Source: Corynebacterium sp. HMSC27B11 (GTDB lineage Bacteria > Actinomycetota > Actinomycetes > Mycobacteriales > Mycobacteriaceae). Taken from it: 38,825 bases of DNA. Positions 26,911-34,135 of the stretch are shown here, piece by piece. Both the position numbers and the translations under genes were made by a program. The first letter of the stretch is position 1. Each line of letters starts with the position of its first letter. The notes beneath the pieces were generated by a model. That model ran no database searches and had not been told where the DNA came from. It saw only the letters and a program-made list of their open reading frames with translations. The DNA lies in contig NZ_KV823542.1 of assembly GCF_001815985.1 (NCBI RefSeq), positions 1-38,825 of the forward strand, written 5' to 3'.

Positions 26911-27573
26911 TTAGGTTTCGGGGGTGTTCTGCTGCTGAATGCGTTCGCCGATGCTGCACAGAATCATCATCATGCCCGAGGCCCACATCCCGAAGAATCC
27001 GGTGGCGATGACTGCCCACGCTGCGAGGAATGACACGTCGGCAAGTACCGATGGCGATTCAAAGACGCCGTCGAGTAGTTCGAAGCCAAAAAGCCCAACG
27101 AGCAGCGAGATAATAAAGAAGGTGAAGGCGCTCCATCGCCATACCTTCAGTCCACCGAGGCGCCGTCGTGCACCTGCCGGACCGAAAACGAACGCTTCAA
27201 ACTTCGAAGGCTGCTTCTGTGGCGCAGGGTAGGCGGGGGAGCCGGGCATGCCAGGGGAGTAAGGAGCGCCGACCGGGTACTGCTGTGCCATCGGAGCGCC
27301 CGGCTGCTGGGGAGGCAGCGGTGCGCCGCTGTATGAAGGCTGTTGGGGTGGTGCCATGTGGGGCTGTTGGGGTGGCTGCGCCGGCGAAAATTGGGCAGGG
27401 TCAGCACGCCAGTAGCTGGCGCGGGCGTTTTCTTCCGGCCCGTGTGACTCGGAGGGCTGCCCGGCTGCTGACACCCCATTGGTGTGGGAGGTCGGAACCC
27501 CCTCCTGGTGCGGGGTAGATTCCGGCTCCGGTTGGGGTGATTGACCCACGTTCTGGTCCGAGTTATCCGTCAT
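26911..27573 (-). CDS. Proline-rich membrane protein of unknown function
   Basis: This is a 220-residue protein. Residues 1-130 are disordered and very rich in Pro, Gln and Ser (for example PQQPHMAPPQQPSYSGAPLP). A basic stretch (GARRRLGGLKVWRW) follows, then two hydrophobic helices at about 155-175 and 187-212. The topology suggests a long cytoplasmic tail with two membrane passes, a layout common among actinobacterial proteins that interact with cell-envelope machinery. The ATG at 27573 is preceded by AAAGGA; the longer frame starting at 27609 ignores this site. No neighbour suggests a role. Confidence 0.75.
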   Translation of the reverse strand: MTDNSDQNVGQSPQPEPESTPHQEGVPTSHTNGVSAAGQPSESHGPEENARASYWRADPAQFSPAQPPQQPHMAPPQQPSYSGAPLPPQQPGAPMAQQYPVGAPYSPGMPGSPAYPAPQKQPSKFEAFVFGPAGARRRLGGLKVWRWSAFTFFIISLLVGLFGFELLDGVFESPSVLADVSFLAAWAVIATGFFGMWASGMMMILCSIGERIQQQNTPET

Positions 27574-27730
27574 GGCAATCCTTTCGAAGCATGGCACCGG
27601 GGCTGCCAATAAATACAGCGCGGTGTTGTTGAGCGGCTCGATCAGCTGTGACCTTCATGTCCACAGTCTGCTTATTGCTCAACCTTAAGCTTCGTGACCT
27701 CGGTTCACTCACGCTGGGTGTCGCATGGGC

Positions 27731-27763
27731 ACAAAGAAAACGCCACCCCAACCTTGGAGTGGC
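27731..27763 (-). terminator. Probable terminator after the TetR gene
   Basis: On the minus strand, a stem with arms GCCACTCCAA and TTGGGGTGGC (one mismatch) is followed by GTTTTCTTTG. A second 10-bp perfect stem, GTTGCTGCCA / TGGCAGCAAC (27772-27781 with 27796-27805), lies between it and the TetR stop. Confidence 0.7.
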
Positions 27764-27826
27764 ACATATCTGTTGCTGCCAGCGCGGCCATGCGGTGGCA
27801 GCAACTTCCCTCAGGAAGATGAGGTG

Positions 27827-28414
27827 TTACTCGTAGTCGCGGAGCAGCTGGAAAGCCCGGCGGATGAGCTCGCGGCCCTCTTCAGGATCGCGAGGCTCCG
27901 GCCGGTCCAGGTATTCCCTGATAGCGACCCCACTGGCGGCGGAGTAGGCACCAATCAGAACCTGTGCATCGAAATCCGTTGCCCCGGGGATCCTGTTCTT
28001 GAGGGCCTTAACAATGGAGGCGGAAATCTCGGTGACGGTTTCCTGGCTGGGTGGGCGGTGCGAACGAAAACTAGGGTTGCTGCCTACTAACACCAAGGTG
28101 GACGCGGAGTAGAGCTCCACGCCGTCGTCATTCAACGCGTCAGAGACGATCGCTTCCATCGCTTGGGCCGCTGTCCACTGTTCAGGAAGCGCATTGATCT
28201 GGTCACTGATTTTGTCGAAGGTCTGGCGGAGGAACTCGAAAATCGCCTCATCGGTATCTGCGAAGTAATTGTGGAAGGTGCGAACCGAGATATCAGCTCG
28301 ATCCGAAATCTGGGCGACGGTCGGCATCCTGTCCGGGTGCTCCAGCATCAGTTGAACCGTCGCCTCGGAGATTGACCGCCGCGTCGCGGCCTTTTTTACT
28401 TCCCGGTAATCCAT
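27827..28414 (-). CDS. TetR-family transcriptional regulator
   Basis: This is a 195-residue TetR-type repressor. The N-terminal helix-turn-helix lies at about residues 10-58 (TVAQISDRADISVRTFHNYF), followed by a divergent ligand-binding domain. It begins 3 bases after the stop of the MMPL exporter gene and is very likely cotranscribed with it. It is therefore a good candidate for autoregulating the operon in response to an exported compound. A weak AT-rich palindrome upstream of the exporter (30833-30862) could be its operator. Confidence 0.93.
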   Translation of the reverse strand: MDYREVKKAATRRSISEATVQLMLEHPDRMPTVAQISDRADISVRTFHNYFADTDEAIFEFLRQTFDKISDQINALPEQWTAAQAMEAIVSDALNDDGVELYSASTLVLVGSNPSFRSHRPPSQETVTEISASIVKALKNRIPGATDFDAQVLIGAYSAASGVAIREYLDRPEPRDPEEGRELIRRAFQLLRDYE

Positions 28415-28417
28415 GGC

Positions 28418-30775
28418 TTATACCGTAGCCTTCACCTGCGCCTGGGAATGTTTTTGATGGAGTTTCTCACCCTCGATGTCCAGGTTCGGCAGGATCTTGT
28501 CTAGCCAGCCTGGGATCGACCACGCGCGATCACCCAGTAGGTACATGGTTGCCGGGATGAGCGTCATGCGAACCACAAAGGCGTCCAGCAGAACGCCTGC
28601 CGCAAGGGCGAAGCCCATGGCCTTAATGAAGGGTTCATCGATCAGCATGAATGCCGCGAACACAGAAATCATGATCAGCGCAGCAGCGGTCACCACACGC
28701 GCACCATGCTTGTATCCATTGGCCACGGCGTTGCCAGCTTCCTTGCCGCGCGAGACATAACCTTCGCGCATACGAGTGACCAGGAACACCTGGTAGTCCA
28801 TCGCCAGACCAAAGGTCAGTCCGATGAGCATGATCGGCAGGAAGGACAGCAACGGCTGGGGATCGTCGATCAGGCCGAACATACCCTCTTGGAAGATCGC
28901 CACGGTCACGCCGAAGGTGGCGGCCATGGAAAGGCCGAAGCCGATTGCCGCGATAAATGGCACCCAGAGCGAACGGAATACCAGGGTCAGAACGATGAAC
29001 GCCAGGCCCAGAACAATGGCGATATAGGGCACGAGCACGTCCGAGAGCTTTTCAGAAATGTCATCGAAGATCGGGGTGATGCCGGTGATGCCGAAGGTTC
29101 CACCAGTTTCTTCCTCGAAGGAACCCTTGAATTCGCGGAGGCGCTCGAGAGTCTCGGTGGTCGCCTCATCGGTTGCGCCGGTCTCCGGGGTGATGAGCAC
29201 CTGGGCGGCGTCCTGGTTCTCTGTCGTGGCGATGATCTGGGCATTCACGACGCCCTGAGTGCTGGAGAAGTCCTGCAGCAGCTCCTGGTAAGCGGCGGGA
29301 CGGTCCTTCGCATCGACGTTGGCGGTATCCACGAACGCGATCATGGGGGCGTTGCGGCCATCCCCGAACTTCTCTGCGGTCATCTCGTAGGCATCGCGCT
29401 GCGGGGATCCCAGCTTTGCCGTGCCATCGGTTGGCATTGCCAGGCGCAGCCCCGTGGCGGGGATCGCCAAGATGCCCAGCAGAACCACTCCTGCCACCAG
29501 GGTCGTCCATGGGCGCTTTCGGATCTGGCGAGCCCACTTGAGACCCATGGTGGGCTTTTCGTCTTCTGGGTCGGGAACCTTGGGGCCAGGAATGCGGATC
29601 GCGAACGCGCGCGTACCGAGCAGGCCAAGGAGTGCGGGCAGGAAGGTCAGCGCGACCAGCACAGCGACCAGCACGGTGGCTGCCGCCGCGAAGGCCATGG
29701 CCGTCAGGAACGGGATGCCGATGATTGACAGAGCGGCCAGTGCGATCAGCACGGTGGCGCCAGCGAAAACAACCGAGCCACCCGCGGTGCCCAGCGCCAT
29801 GCCCATGGCGTGGGCGCGCTTGTCCACGCTCATCGTGCGCAGTTCTTCCGCCAGCTCCTTCGGCGAGAGATCGTTGAGCCCCGAGGAGGAGATCAGCTCG
29901 TTGCGGAACCGGGCGACGATGAAGAGCGAGTAGTCGATGCCCACTGCCAGGCCGATCATGGAGGCCAGCATCGGGGTCATGTCCGAAATCGAGTCGGTGA
30001 CCAGCGTGGCCAGCTGGATGCCGAGGATTCCCACGCCTACACCGACCAGTGCGGCGACGATCGGCAACCCAGCCGCTACGAGGGAGCCGAAGGTCACCAG
30101 CAGGACAACCGCAGCAACAGCGATACCGATCAGCTCGGCGGTGCCGTCCATTTCGTTTGCCCCGGAGAAGACGTTGCCGTTGTACTTCACGGTGAGGTCC
30201 GTGTCGTCGTGCTTAGCAAGGACGTCGGTTACTGCATCGCGCGCGTCCGAAGGGACCTCAAGGACGGTGTCGTAGTCGAAGGTGATGCTGACGGTGCCGG
30301 TGGTTTCGTCGGAACTCAGCGGGGAGAGAGCCTCAAGGTCGGATTTGATCTGCTCCTCCGGCATGCCCTGCGCGGCCTTCGCCTTCGTCATCTGCTGTTC
30401 CATGCCCTTGGCGGCGAGAACAGGGTTGACGATGGACTCCTGGTCGGCCAGCTCGCCGGTGGCCTTGAGCTCATCCAGCATCTCGTCGACGTCTGCCATG
30501 ACGGCGCGGTCGGTCAGTTTCTTGCCCTCCGGCGCTTGGATGACGACGGAGCCCGAGGGCACACTCATGGCATCTTCGTCGGAGCCGAAGCGGTCGTTCA
30601 TCTCCTCCTGGGTGACGGTGGAGTCCATGTCCGGCATGGAGAAGGTGGGGCTTGGGTCTTTCGCGTATGTGGCGGCGCCGAAGCCGAGTGCGCCGAGGAT
30701 GACGATCCAGGCGACCAGGAACGGCCATGCTTTGCGGTAGGACGTTTTGCCTACCCGGTATAAGAACTGAGACAT
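28418..30775 (-). CDS. MMPL-family RND transporter
   Basis: This is a 785-residue exporter of the MmpL/YdfJ type. One helix lies near 15-35 and is followed by an extracytoplasmic loop (about 35-190), then five helices, a cytoplasmic linker near 400, a second helix and loop, and five more helices. Both halves have the proton-relay segment: GLAVGIDYSLFIVARFRNEL and GLTFGLAMDYQVFLVTRMRE. Substrates in this family are lipids, trehalose mycolates or drugs; the linked TetR favours drug or small-molecule export. The ATG at 30775 lies 7 bases after TAGTCT with TTGCCC 17 bases further up, so a leaderless start there is preferred over TTG at 30793. Confidence 0.93.
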   Translation of the reverse strand: MSQFLYRVGKTSYRKAWPFLVAWIVILGALGFGAATYAKDPSPTFSMPDMDSTVTQEEMNDRFGSDEDAMSVPSGSVVIQAPEGKKLTDRAVMADVDEMLDELKATGELADQESIVNPVLAAKGMEQQMTKAKAAQGMPEEQIKSDLEALSPLSSDETTGTVSITFDYDTVLEVPSDARDAVTDVLAKHDDTDLTVKYNGNVFSGANEMDGTAELIGIAVAAVVLLVTFGSLVAAGLPIVAALVGVGVGILGIQLATLVTDSISDMTPMLASMIGLAVGIDYSLFIVARFRNELISSSGLNDLSPKELAEELRTMSVDKRAHAMGMALGTAGGSVVFAGATVLIALAALSIIGIPFLTAMAFAAAATVLVAVLVALTFLPALLGLLGTRAFAIRIPGPKVPDPEDEKPTMGLKWARQIRKRPWTTLVAGVVLLGILAIPATGLRLAMPTDGTAKLGSPQRDAYEMTAEKFGDGRNAPMIAFVDTANVDAKDRPAAYQELLQDFSSTQGVVNAQIIATTENQDAAQVLITPETGATDEATTETLERLREFKGSFEEETGGTFGITGITPIFDDISEKLSDVLVPYIAIVLGLAFIVLTLVFRSLWVPFIAAIGFGLSMAATFGVTVAIFQEGMFGLIDDPQPLLSFLPIMLIGLTFGLAMDYQVFLVTRMREGYVSRGKEAGNAVANGYKHGARVVTAAALIMISVFAAFMLIDEPFIKAMGFALAAGVLLDAFVVRMTLIPATMYLLGDRAWSIPGWLDKILPNLDIEGEKLHQKHSQAQVKATV

Positions 30776-30782
30776 GTTGCAG

Positions 30783-30811
30783 AGACTATGCAATCACGAA
30801 TTCTTGGGCAA
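30783..30811 (-). promoter_or_regulatory. Promoter of the MMPL-TetR operon, leaderless type
   Basis: TTGCCC (30806-30811), 17 bases, TAGTCT (30783-30788), then 7 bases to the ATG at 30775. An imperfect palindrome, TATAAAAACA / TGTGTTTATG (30833-30842 with 30853-30862, 8 of 10 pairs), lies just upstream and is an operator candidate for the linked TetR. Confidence 0.6.
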
Positions 30812-30948
30812 TGCGCGACTCTGCCAATCGTGTATAAAAACATGCCAAGATCTGTGTTTATGTGAATATAATGTCAGGTCACGGAGGGTGCGTTTTCGGT
30901 CGTGGAAGGCTGCGATAGACGGTCTCGTCGAGGGGCTTGCAAACGGGA

Positions 30949-30954
30949 TATAAT
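30949..30954 (+). promoter_or_regulatory. -10 box of the VKOR transcript
   Basis: A perfect TATAAT, 8 bases before the ATG of a 14-codon upstream ORF and 62 bases before the VKOR start. A second TATAAT at 30867-30872 could be an alternative. No good -35 box is seen for either. Confidence 0.55.
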
Positions 30955-30962
30955 CACGCACA

Positions 30963-31007
30963 ATGACCCGGTGGACCGTACTGCTGGGTACTCGTTTTCA
31001 ACTTTAA
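30963..31007 (+). CDS. Possible 14-codon upstream ORF before VKOR
   Basis: The frame reads MTRWTVLLGTRFQL and stops at TAA (31005-31007). The ATG lies 8 bases after TATAAT, so it could be translated leaderless. The stop shares two bases with the Shine-Dalgarno AAGGTGA (31006-31012) of VKOR. Ribosomes ending here would sit on the next ribosome binding site, which suggests translational coupling or regulation. Chance is possible for an ORF this short. Confidence 0.35.
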   Translation: MTRWTVLLGTRFQL

Positions 31008-31016
31008 GGTGACCCC

Positions 31017-31661
31017 ATGTCAACTGCCTCCGCAGAGGCGAAGCGATCGTCAGTCGAGCCTGCTGAAGCTGGTGTTGAGTCTGTAACTGCTAAAACCCGA
31101 ACCATTGGGGCGAGTCCAGCATTCGGCATCCTCATGGCGGTGCTCGGCGCGGTGGGGTTGTTCTTCTCCGCGCTGATCATGCAGGACAAGGTCACGCTGC
31201 TGTCCAACCCGGGCTACATCCCCGCCTGCACGGTCAACGCGATCGTGTCGTGCACGGACGTCATGGCCTCTCCGCAGGCCTCCGCCTTCGGCTTCGCCAA
31301 CCCCTATATCGGTCTAGTTGGCTTCGCCCTGGTGACCTTCTTCGGCGTCTCCCTGGCCGCGGGCGTGCGCTTCCCCGAGTGGATGTGGGCAGGCGAGCTG
31401 CTGGGCCTGATTTTCGCCGTGGTCTTCGTGCACTGGCTCGCCTACGAGGCCGTCTTCGAGATCGGCGCCCTGTGCATCTACTGCATGGCCGTCTGGATCG
31501 TCACCCTGCCGCTGTTCCTGATGACCCTCGTCCGTTTCACTCGCGGCCGGGCGCACAACCGGGAACGAGCGACGGGACACGGGGTCGCCCAGCCGGTGAT
31601 CGTGCTCATCGCCTGGTACCTGGGATTCGTGGTCATTATCGGCAGCCACTTCTTCTTCTAG
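31017..31661 (+). CDS. Vitamin K epoxide reductase family protein (VKOR)
   Basis: Bacterial VKOR takes electrons from DsbA-like proteins and passes them to menaquinone, replacing DsbB in actinobacteria. The 214-residue product has a polar 30-residue N-terminus and about five hydrophobic helices. The four VKOR cysteines are present: Cys71 and Cys79 in the loop (IPACTVNAIVSCTDVM), and the quinone-side CIYC (Cys153, Cys156) after the helix FVHWLAYEAVFEIGALC. Ser/Asn near NPYIG follow family use. ATG at 31017 with AAGGTGA upstream. There is no fused thioredoxin domain; the DsbA-like protein at 25883 is a possible partner. A DCC-family gene follows after 26 bases. Confidence 0.95.
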   Translation: MSTASAEAKRSSVEPAEAGVESVTAKTRTIGASPAFGILMAVLGAVGLFFSALIMQDKVTLLSNPGYIPACTVNAIVSCTDVMASPQASAFGFANPYIGLVGFALVTFFGVSLAAGVRFPEWMWAGELLGLIFAVVFVHWLAYEAVFEIGALCIYCMAVWIVTLPLFLMTLVRFTRGRAHNRERATGHGVAQPVIVLIAWYLGFVVIIGSHFFF

Positions 31662-31668
31662 CCGCTCT

Positions 31669-31685
31669 TGCCTAGGCTCTAGGCA
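31669..31685. repeat. Perfect inverted repeat just before the DCC gene
   Basis: TGCCTAG-GCT-CTAGGCA ends 2 bases before the ATG at 31688. It could be a small hairpin limiting translation, or an operator; TAGGCT within it may also be a -10 box. It has no T-tract. Confidence 0.5.
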
Positions 31686-31687
31686 CC

Positions 31688-32077
31688 ATGGCCTTTTTCT
31701 TTTACGACGCCCATTGCGCCGTCTGCGAGCGCCTCGCCCAGACTCTCACTCGGCTCTCCCCGGGGCTGAGCTGCGTGGCGGGTTCCGCCGATGACCCGTC
31801 CCAGCCCGCCGACGTGCGAGCCAACATCGCCGAGCATGCGGTGTACCTGGGCGACGACGGCGCGCTGGCCCTGGGCCACCGCGCTATCGGCGAGGCATTG
31901 TGGCGCCACGGGCGGAACTTTGGTGTGCGCCTGGCGGGTCGGATGCTGCTGATCTGTGCGCTCTCGCCGATCTACGCGCTGGGCTACCGGCTGTTCTCAC
32001 ACAACCGGGCCCGCATCGGCAGGGTCATGGGGCTGGGCGCCTGCGAGTCCGGCGGCTGTGCCGTGCCCCGCGGCTAG
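31688..32077 (+). CDS. DCC-family thiol-disulfide oxidoreductase (DUF393)
   Basis: This is a 129-residue protein of the DCC family, named for the N-terminal motif D-x-x-C-x-x-C, seen here as YDAHCAVC with Cys10 and Cys13. The family is predicted to do thiol chemistry; the biochemical role is not established. One hydrophobic stretch lies near residues 88-108 ([19 protein letters not shown]). Two further Cys are near the C-terminus ([13 protein letters not shown]). Its place just after VKOR suggests a link to redox handling, which is inference. There is no Shine-Dalgarno; a 7-bp inverted repeat takes that place. The stop overlaps the convergent nadE stop by 4 bases. Confidence 0.82.
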   Translation: MAFFFYDAHCAVCERLAQTLTRLSPGLSCVAGSADDPSQPADVRANIAEHAVYLGDDGALALGHRAIGEALWRHGRNFGVRLAGRMLLICALSPIYALGYRLFSHNRARIGRVMGLGACESGGCAVPRG

Positions 32078-32907
32078 TCGCGCCACCAGGTGTCTGCCGG
32101 CCCTGGGGGAGTGGTGCGCTTGTGGCGGCTGACCCGCCAGAGGTGCTCGATGCGCTCCGCTGCCGCTTGCGGGACGGTCTTGCCCTCTAGGTAGTCATCG
32201 ATGTGCGCATAGGTCACTCCCAGCGCCTCCTCGTCGGAGAGCATGGGGCGGTCTTCCTCCAGGTCAGCGGTGGGGATCTTCTCCCATGTCGACGCCGGCG
32301 CGCCCAGGTAGTGCAGGAGCTCAGCGCCCTGGCGCTTGTTGAGCCCCACCAGTGGCATCAGGTCGGCGGCGCCATCGCCGAACTTGGTGTAGAAGCCTGT
32401 AATTGCCTCGGCCGCGTGATCGGAGCCGACCACCAGAGTGCCGGTCTCGCTGGCCAGGGTGTACTGGGCGATCATGCGCTGGCGGGCCTTGACGTTGCCC
32501 TTGTTGAAGTCGCTCACCGGCTCGCCCGCGAGGCTTTCCGAGACAGCGCTTGCGATGGCCAGGGTGGCGTCCTGAATATTGATGGTGACGGACTGTGACG
32601 GCTGGATGAAGCGCAGGGCGATCTGGGCGTCCTCCTCATCGGCTTGGGTGCCGTAAGGCAGACGTACCGCGTAGAACTCGGCTGAAGCGCCACGGCGGCG
32701 GAGTTCCTCGACGGCGAGCTGGCACAGCCGGCCGGCGAGGGTGGAGTCTTGCCCGCCGGAAATGCCCAGAGTGAAGCCCTTGGCTCCGGTGCTGAGCGCA
32801 TAGTCCACGAGGAAGTTCACACGTGCGGTAACCTCGGCCTCGGGGTCGATGTGGGGTTTGGCGTGGAGCTCGGCGATGATGTGGCGTTGCAGCGCGGTGG
32901 TGTTCAT
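32074..32907 (-). CDS. nadE: NH3-dependent NAD+ synthetase
   Basis: NadE amidates nicotinic acid adenine dinucleotide to NAD+ in the last step of NAD synthesis. The 277-residue product has the PP-loop [16 protein letters not shown] (SGGQDS at 50-55), [35 protein letters not shown], and [15 protein letters not shown]. There is no glutaminase domain, so it uses ammonia. TAGCAT (32916-32921) lies 8 bases before the ATG at 32907, suggesting a leaderless or nearly leaderless mRNA. It is convergent with the DCC gene, sharing the CTAG overlap. Confidence 0.97.
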   Translation of the reverse strand: MNTTALQRHIIAELHAKPHIDPEAEVTARVNFLVDYALSTGAKGFTLGISGGQDSTLAGRLCQLAVEELRRRGASAEFYAVRLPYGTQADEEDAQIALRFIQPSQSVTINIQDATLAIASAVSESLAGEPVSDFNKGNVKARQRMIAQYTLASETGTLVVGSDHAAEAITGFYTKFGDGAADLMPLVGLNKRQGAELLHYLGAPASTWEKIPTADLEEDRPMLSDEEALGVTYAHIDDYLEGKTVPQAAAERIEHLWRVSRHKRTTPPGPADTWWRD

Positions 32908-32932
32908 GGGCGTCCATGCTAGTCAATCGTTT

Positions 32933-32960
32933 TTGCTTCTGGCTGTTCAGGCGCTACAAT
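32933..32960 (+). promoter_or_regulatory. Candidate rpmJ promoter
   Basis: TTGCTT (32933-32938), 16 bases, TACAAT (32955-32960). It would give rpmJ a leader of about 120 bases. That leader contains the perfect stem GCGTGAAG / CTTCACGC (32994-33001 with 33019-33026) and a weaker GCTCG / CGAGC stem followed by TTTTG. Confidence 0.5.
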
Positions 32961-33088
32961 CAGTCGTTGTGTTTCAGCTTGGCACGTTGCCGCGCGTGAA
33001 GAACGTGTGAACGTGCTGCTTCACGCAGCGCTCGCAGTGATGCGAAAGTGTCGAGCTTTTGAGAAGTCTATAAAGAAAGGAGCGCCCG

Positions 33089-33211
33089 ATGAAGGTCCGT
33101 AAGTCCCTTCGGTCGCTGAAGAACAAGCCGGGCGCTCAGGTTGTGCGTCGTCACGGCAAGGTCTACGTCATCAACAAGAAGGACCCGCGTTTCAAGGCTC
33201 GTCAGGGCTAA
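33089..33211 (+). CDS. rpmJ: 50S ribosomal protein bL36, cysteine-free type
   Basis: The 40-residue product starts [20 protein letters not shown] and ends DPRFKARQG, the L36 pattern. The zinc-ribbon cysteines of the standard form are all missing, so this is the zinc-independent (C-minus) paralogue, which many bacteria use when zinc is scarce. ATG at 33089 with AAAGGAG 7 bases upstream. The leader is unusually long and can fold. It is followed by its own terminator, so it is monocistronic. No sequence that I can call a Zur box is visible upstream. Confidence 0.95.
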   Translation: MKVRKSLRSLKNKPGAQVVRRHGKVYVINKKDPRFKARQG

Positions 33212-33247
33212 TCCTTAGGGGATAGTTTCCACCGCGAGCGCGGCGCG

Positions 33248-33286
33248 AAGCCGGTTGCATTCCATGTGGGATGTGGCCGGCTTTTT
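33248..33286 (+). terminator. Intrinsic terminator after rpmJ
   Basis: AAGCCGG (33248-33254) pairs with the CCGGCTT at 33277-33283, with an inner CAT / ATG stem, and runs into TTTTTG. Confidence 0.9.
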
Positions 33287-33348
33287 GTGTTGCCTTGTGT
33301 GGGATCGGTTGGCGGTGCATCGGGGGAGTAGAGGGGGATACTGAGTGT

Positions 33349-33369
33349 GGAATTACAATCTTGTATTCC
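33349..33369. promoter_or_regulatory. Inverted repeat upstream of nrdH, operator candidate
   Basis: GGAATTACAA-TC-TTGTATTCC: nine pairs with one bulged T. It lies 58 bases upstream of the first NrdR-like box. It has no T-tract, so a protein site is as likely as a hairpin. The regulator is unknown. Confidence 0.4.
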
Positions 33370-33426
33370 GGGGCTCAACATGTAGTGGCGAGCTCAAATC
33401 ACCACCTGCGCTTTTAACTCCGACAA

Positions 33427-33474
33427 CCACAATATCTAGTGTCTTGCGCACCTATGTGGCCCAAAATATTGTGG
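33427..33474. promoter_or_regulatory. Tandem NrdR-like boxes upstream of nrdH
   Basis: The NrdR consensus is roughly acaCwAtATaTwGtgt. CCACAATATCTAGTGT (33427-33442) matches 14 of 16 positions and GCCCAAAATATTGTGG (33459-33474) about 12. Their starts are 32 bp apart, the three-turn spacing known for paired NrdR sites. Box 2 overlaps a -10 candidate TATTGT (33467-33472) with TTGCGC 17 bases upstream (33444-33449), placing both boxes where binding would repress. NrdR senses ATP/dATP and represses ribonucleotide reductase genes. A second promoter, TTGTGC (33484-33489), 17 bases, TAATCT (33507-33512), is also possible. Confidence 0.75.
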
Positions 33475-33578
33475 CAATACGGGTTGTGCGAGTGGTGACA
33501 GGTGTGTAATCTCAAGGCAGTCAACACGCCACAGACTCCGCCCACAGGGGCGGCGCGATACAGGAGATTTGCGCGGAT

Positions 33579-33809
33579 ATGATCACCGTTTACACCAAGC
33601 CAGCTTGCGTCCAGTGCACCGCAACCCAGAGGGCTCTCGACAAGGCTGGGCTGGAATACGAGATGGTCGATATCAGCCTCGACGATGAGGCCCGCGAGTA
33701 CGTCCTGGCACTCGGCCACCTCCAGGCTCCGGTCGTCGTCTCCGGCGAGGACCACTGGTCCGGCTTCCGCCCAGACCGCATCAAGGCGCTGAGCACCGCG
33801 GCTGCCTAA
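33579..33809 (+). CDS. nrdH: Glutaredoxin-like protein NrdH
   Basis: NrdH is the thioredoxin-reductase-dependent electron donor of class Ib ribonucleotide reductase. The 76-residue product has the active site TKPACVQCTATQR (Cys10, Cys13), the cis-Pro APVVV and the C-terminal WSGFRPDRI motif diagnostic of NrdH. ATG at 33579 with AGGAGA 11 bases upstream. It is the first gene of the nrd cluster, behind tandem NrdR-like boxes. An MFS gene separates it from nrdI, unlike the usual nrdH-nrdI-nrdE order. Confidence 0.97.
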   Translation: MITVYTKPACVQCTATQRALDKAGLEYEMVDISLDDEAREYVLALGHLQAPVVVSGEDHWSGFRPDRIKALSTAAA

Positions 33810-34135
33810 GTCGCCGAGTGTCGCAGCAGCCTGAGGCGTCGTCACCGGACATCCTGCTGCAGCTCACTCAAACTTTCTAGCTCCGCGCCCAGCCTGAAGT
33901 GCGAGGCCGGGACACAATTCTGCGGGCTGGATGCCCGCGCCGCCTCCCACGCTAGGAGCGGCACCTCAACCGCCAGCGTTAGAAACTTTGCGCTGTCTTT
34001 ACTTATGCCTGATTTCGCCTCACGCGGGAGCGGGCCCAATGCAACAGCCCAGGTGGGAAGGGCCCACTGCGCCCCTGCGTCAGCGCTGCACCCACGCGGG
34101 GAAGCCACTGGAAACCAAGAAAGGTCACGGTCGTC
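33810..34135. other. 326-bp gap between nrdH and the MFS gene
   Basis: No convincing gene is seen. It contains a small perfect hairpin GCGGGC-TGGAT-GCCCGC (33922-33938) without a T-tract, so transcription from nrdH may continue. A minus-strand frame across 33842-34144 has no start signal or recognisable product and is treated as chance. A weak AAAGGT precedes the MFS GTG. Confidence 0.4.

Noticed and set aside
28706..30763. Plus-strand ORFs of 340 and 317 codons
   Set aside because: Antisense shadows of the MMPL gene.
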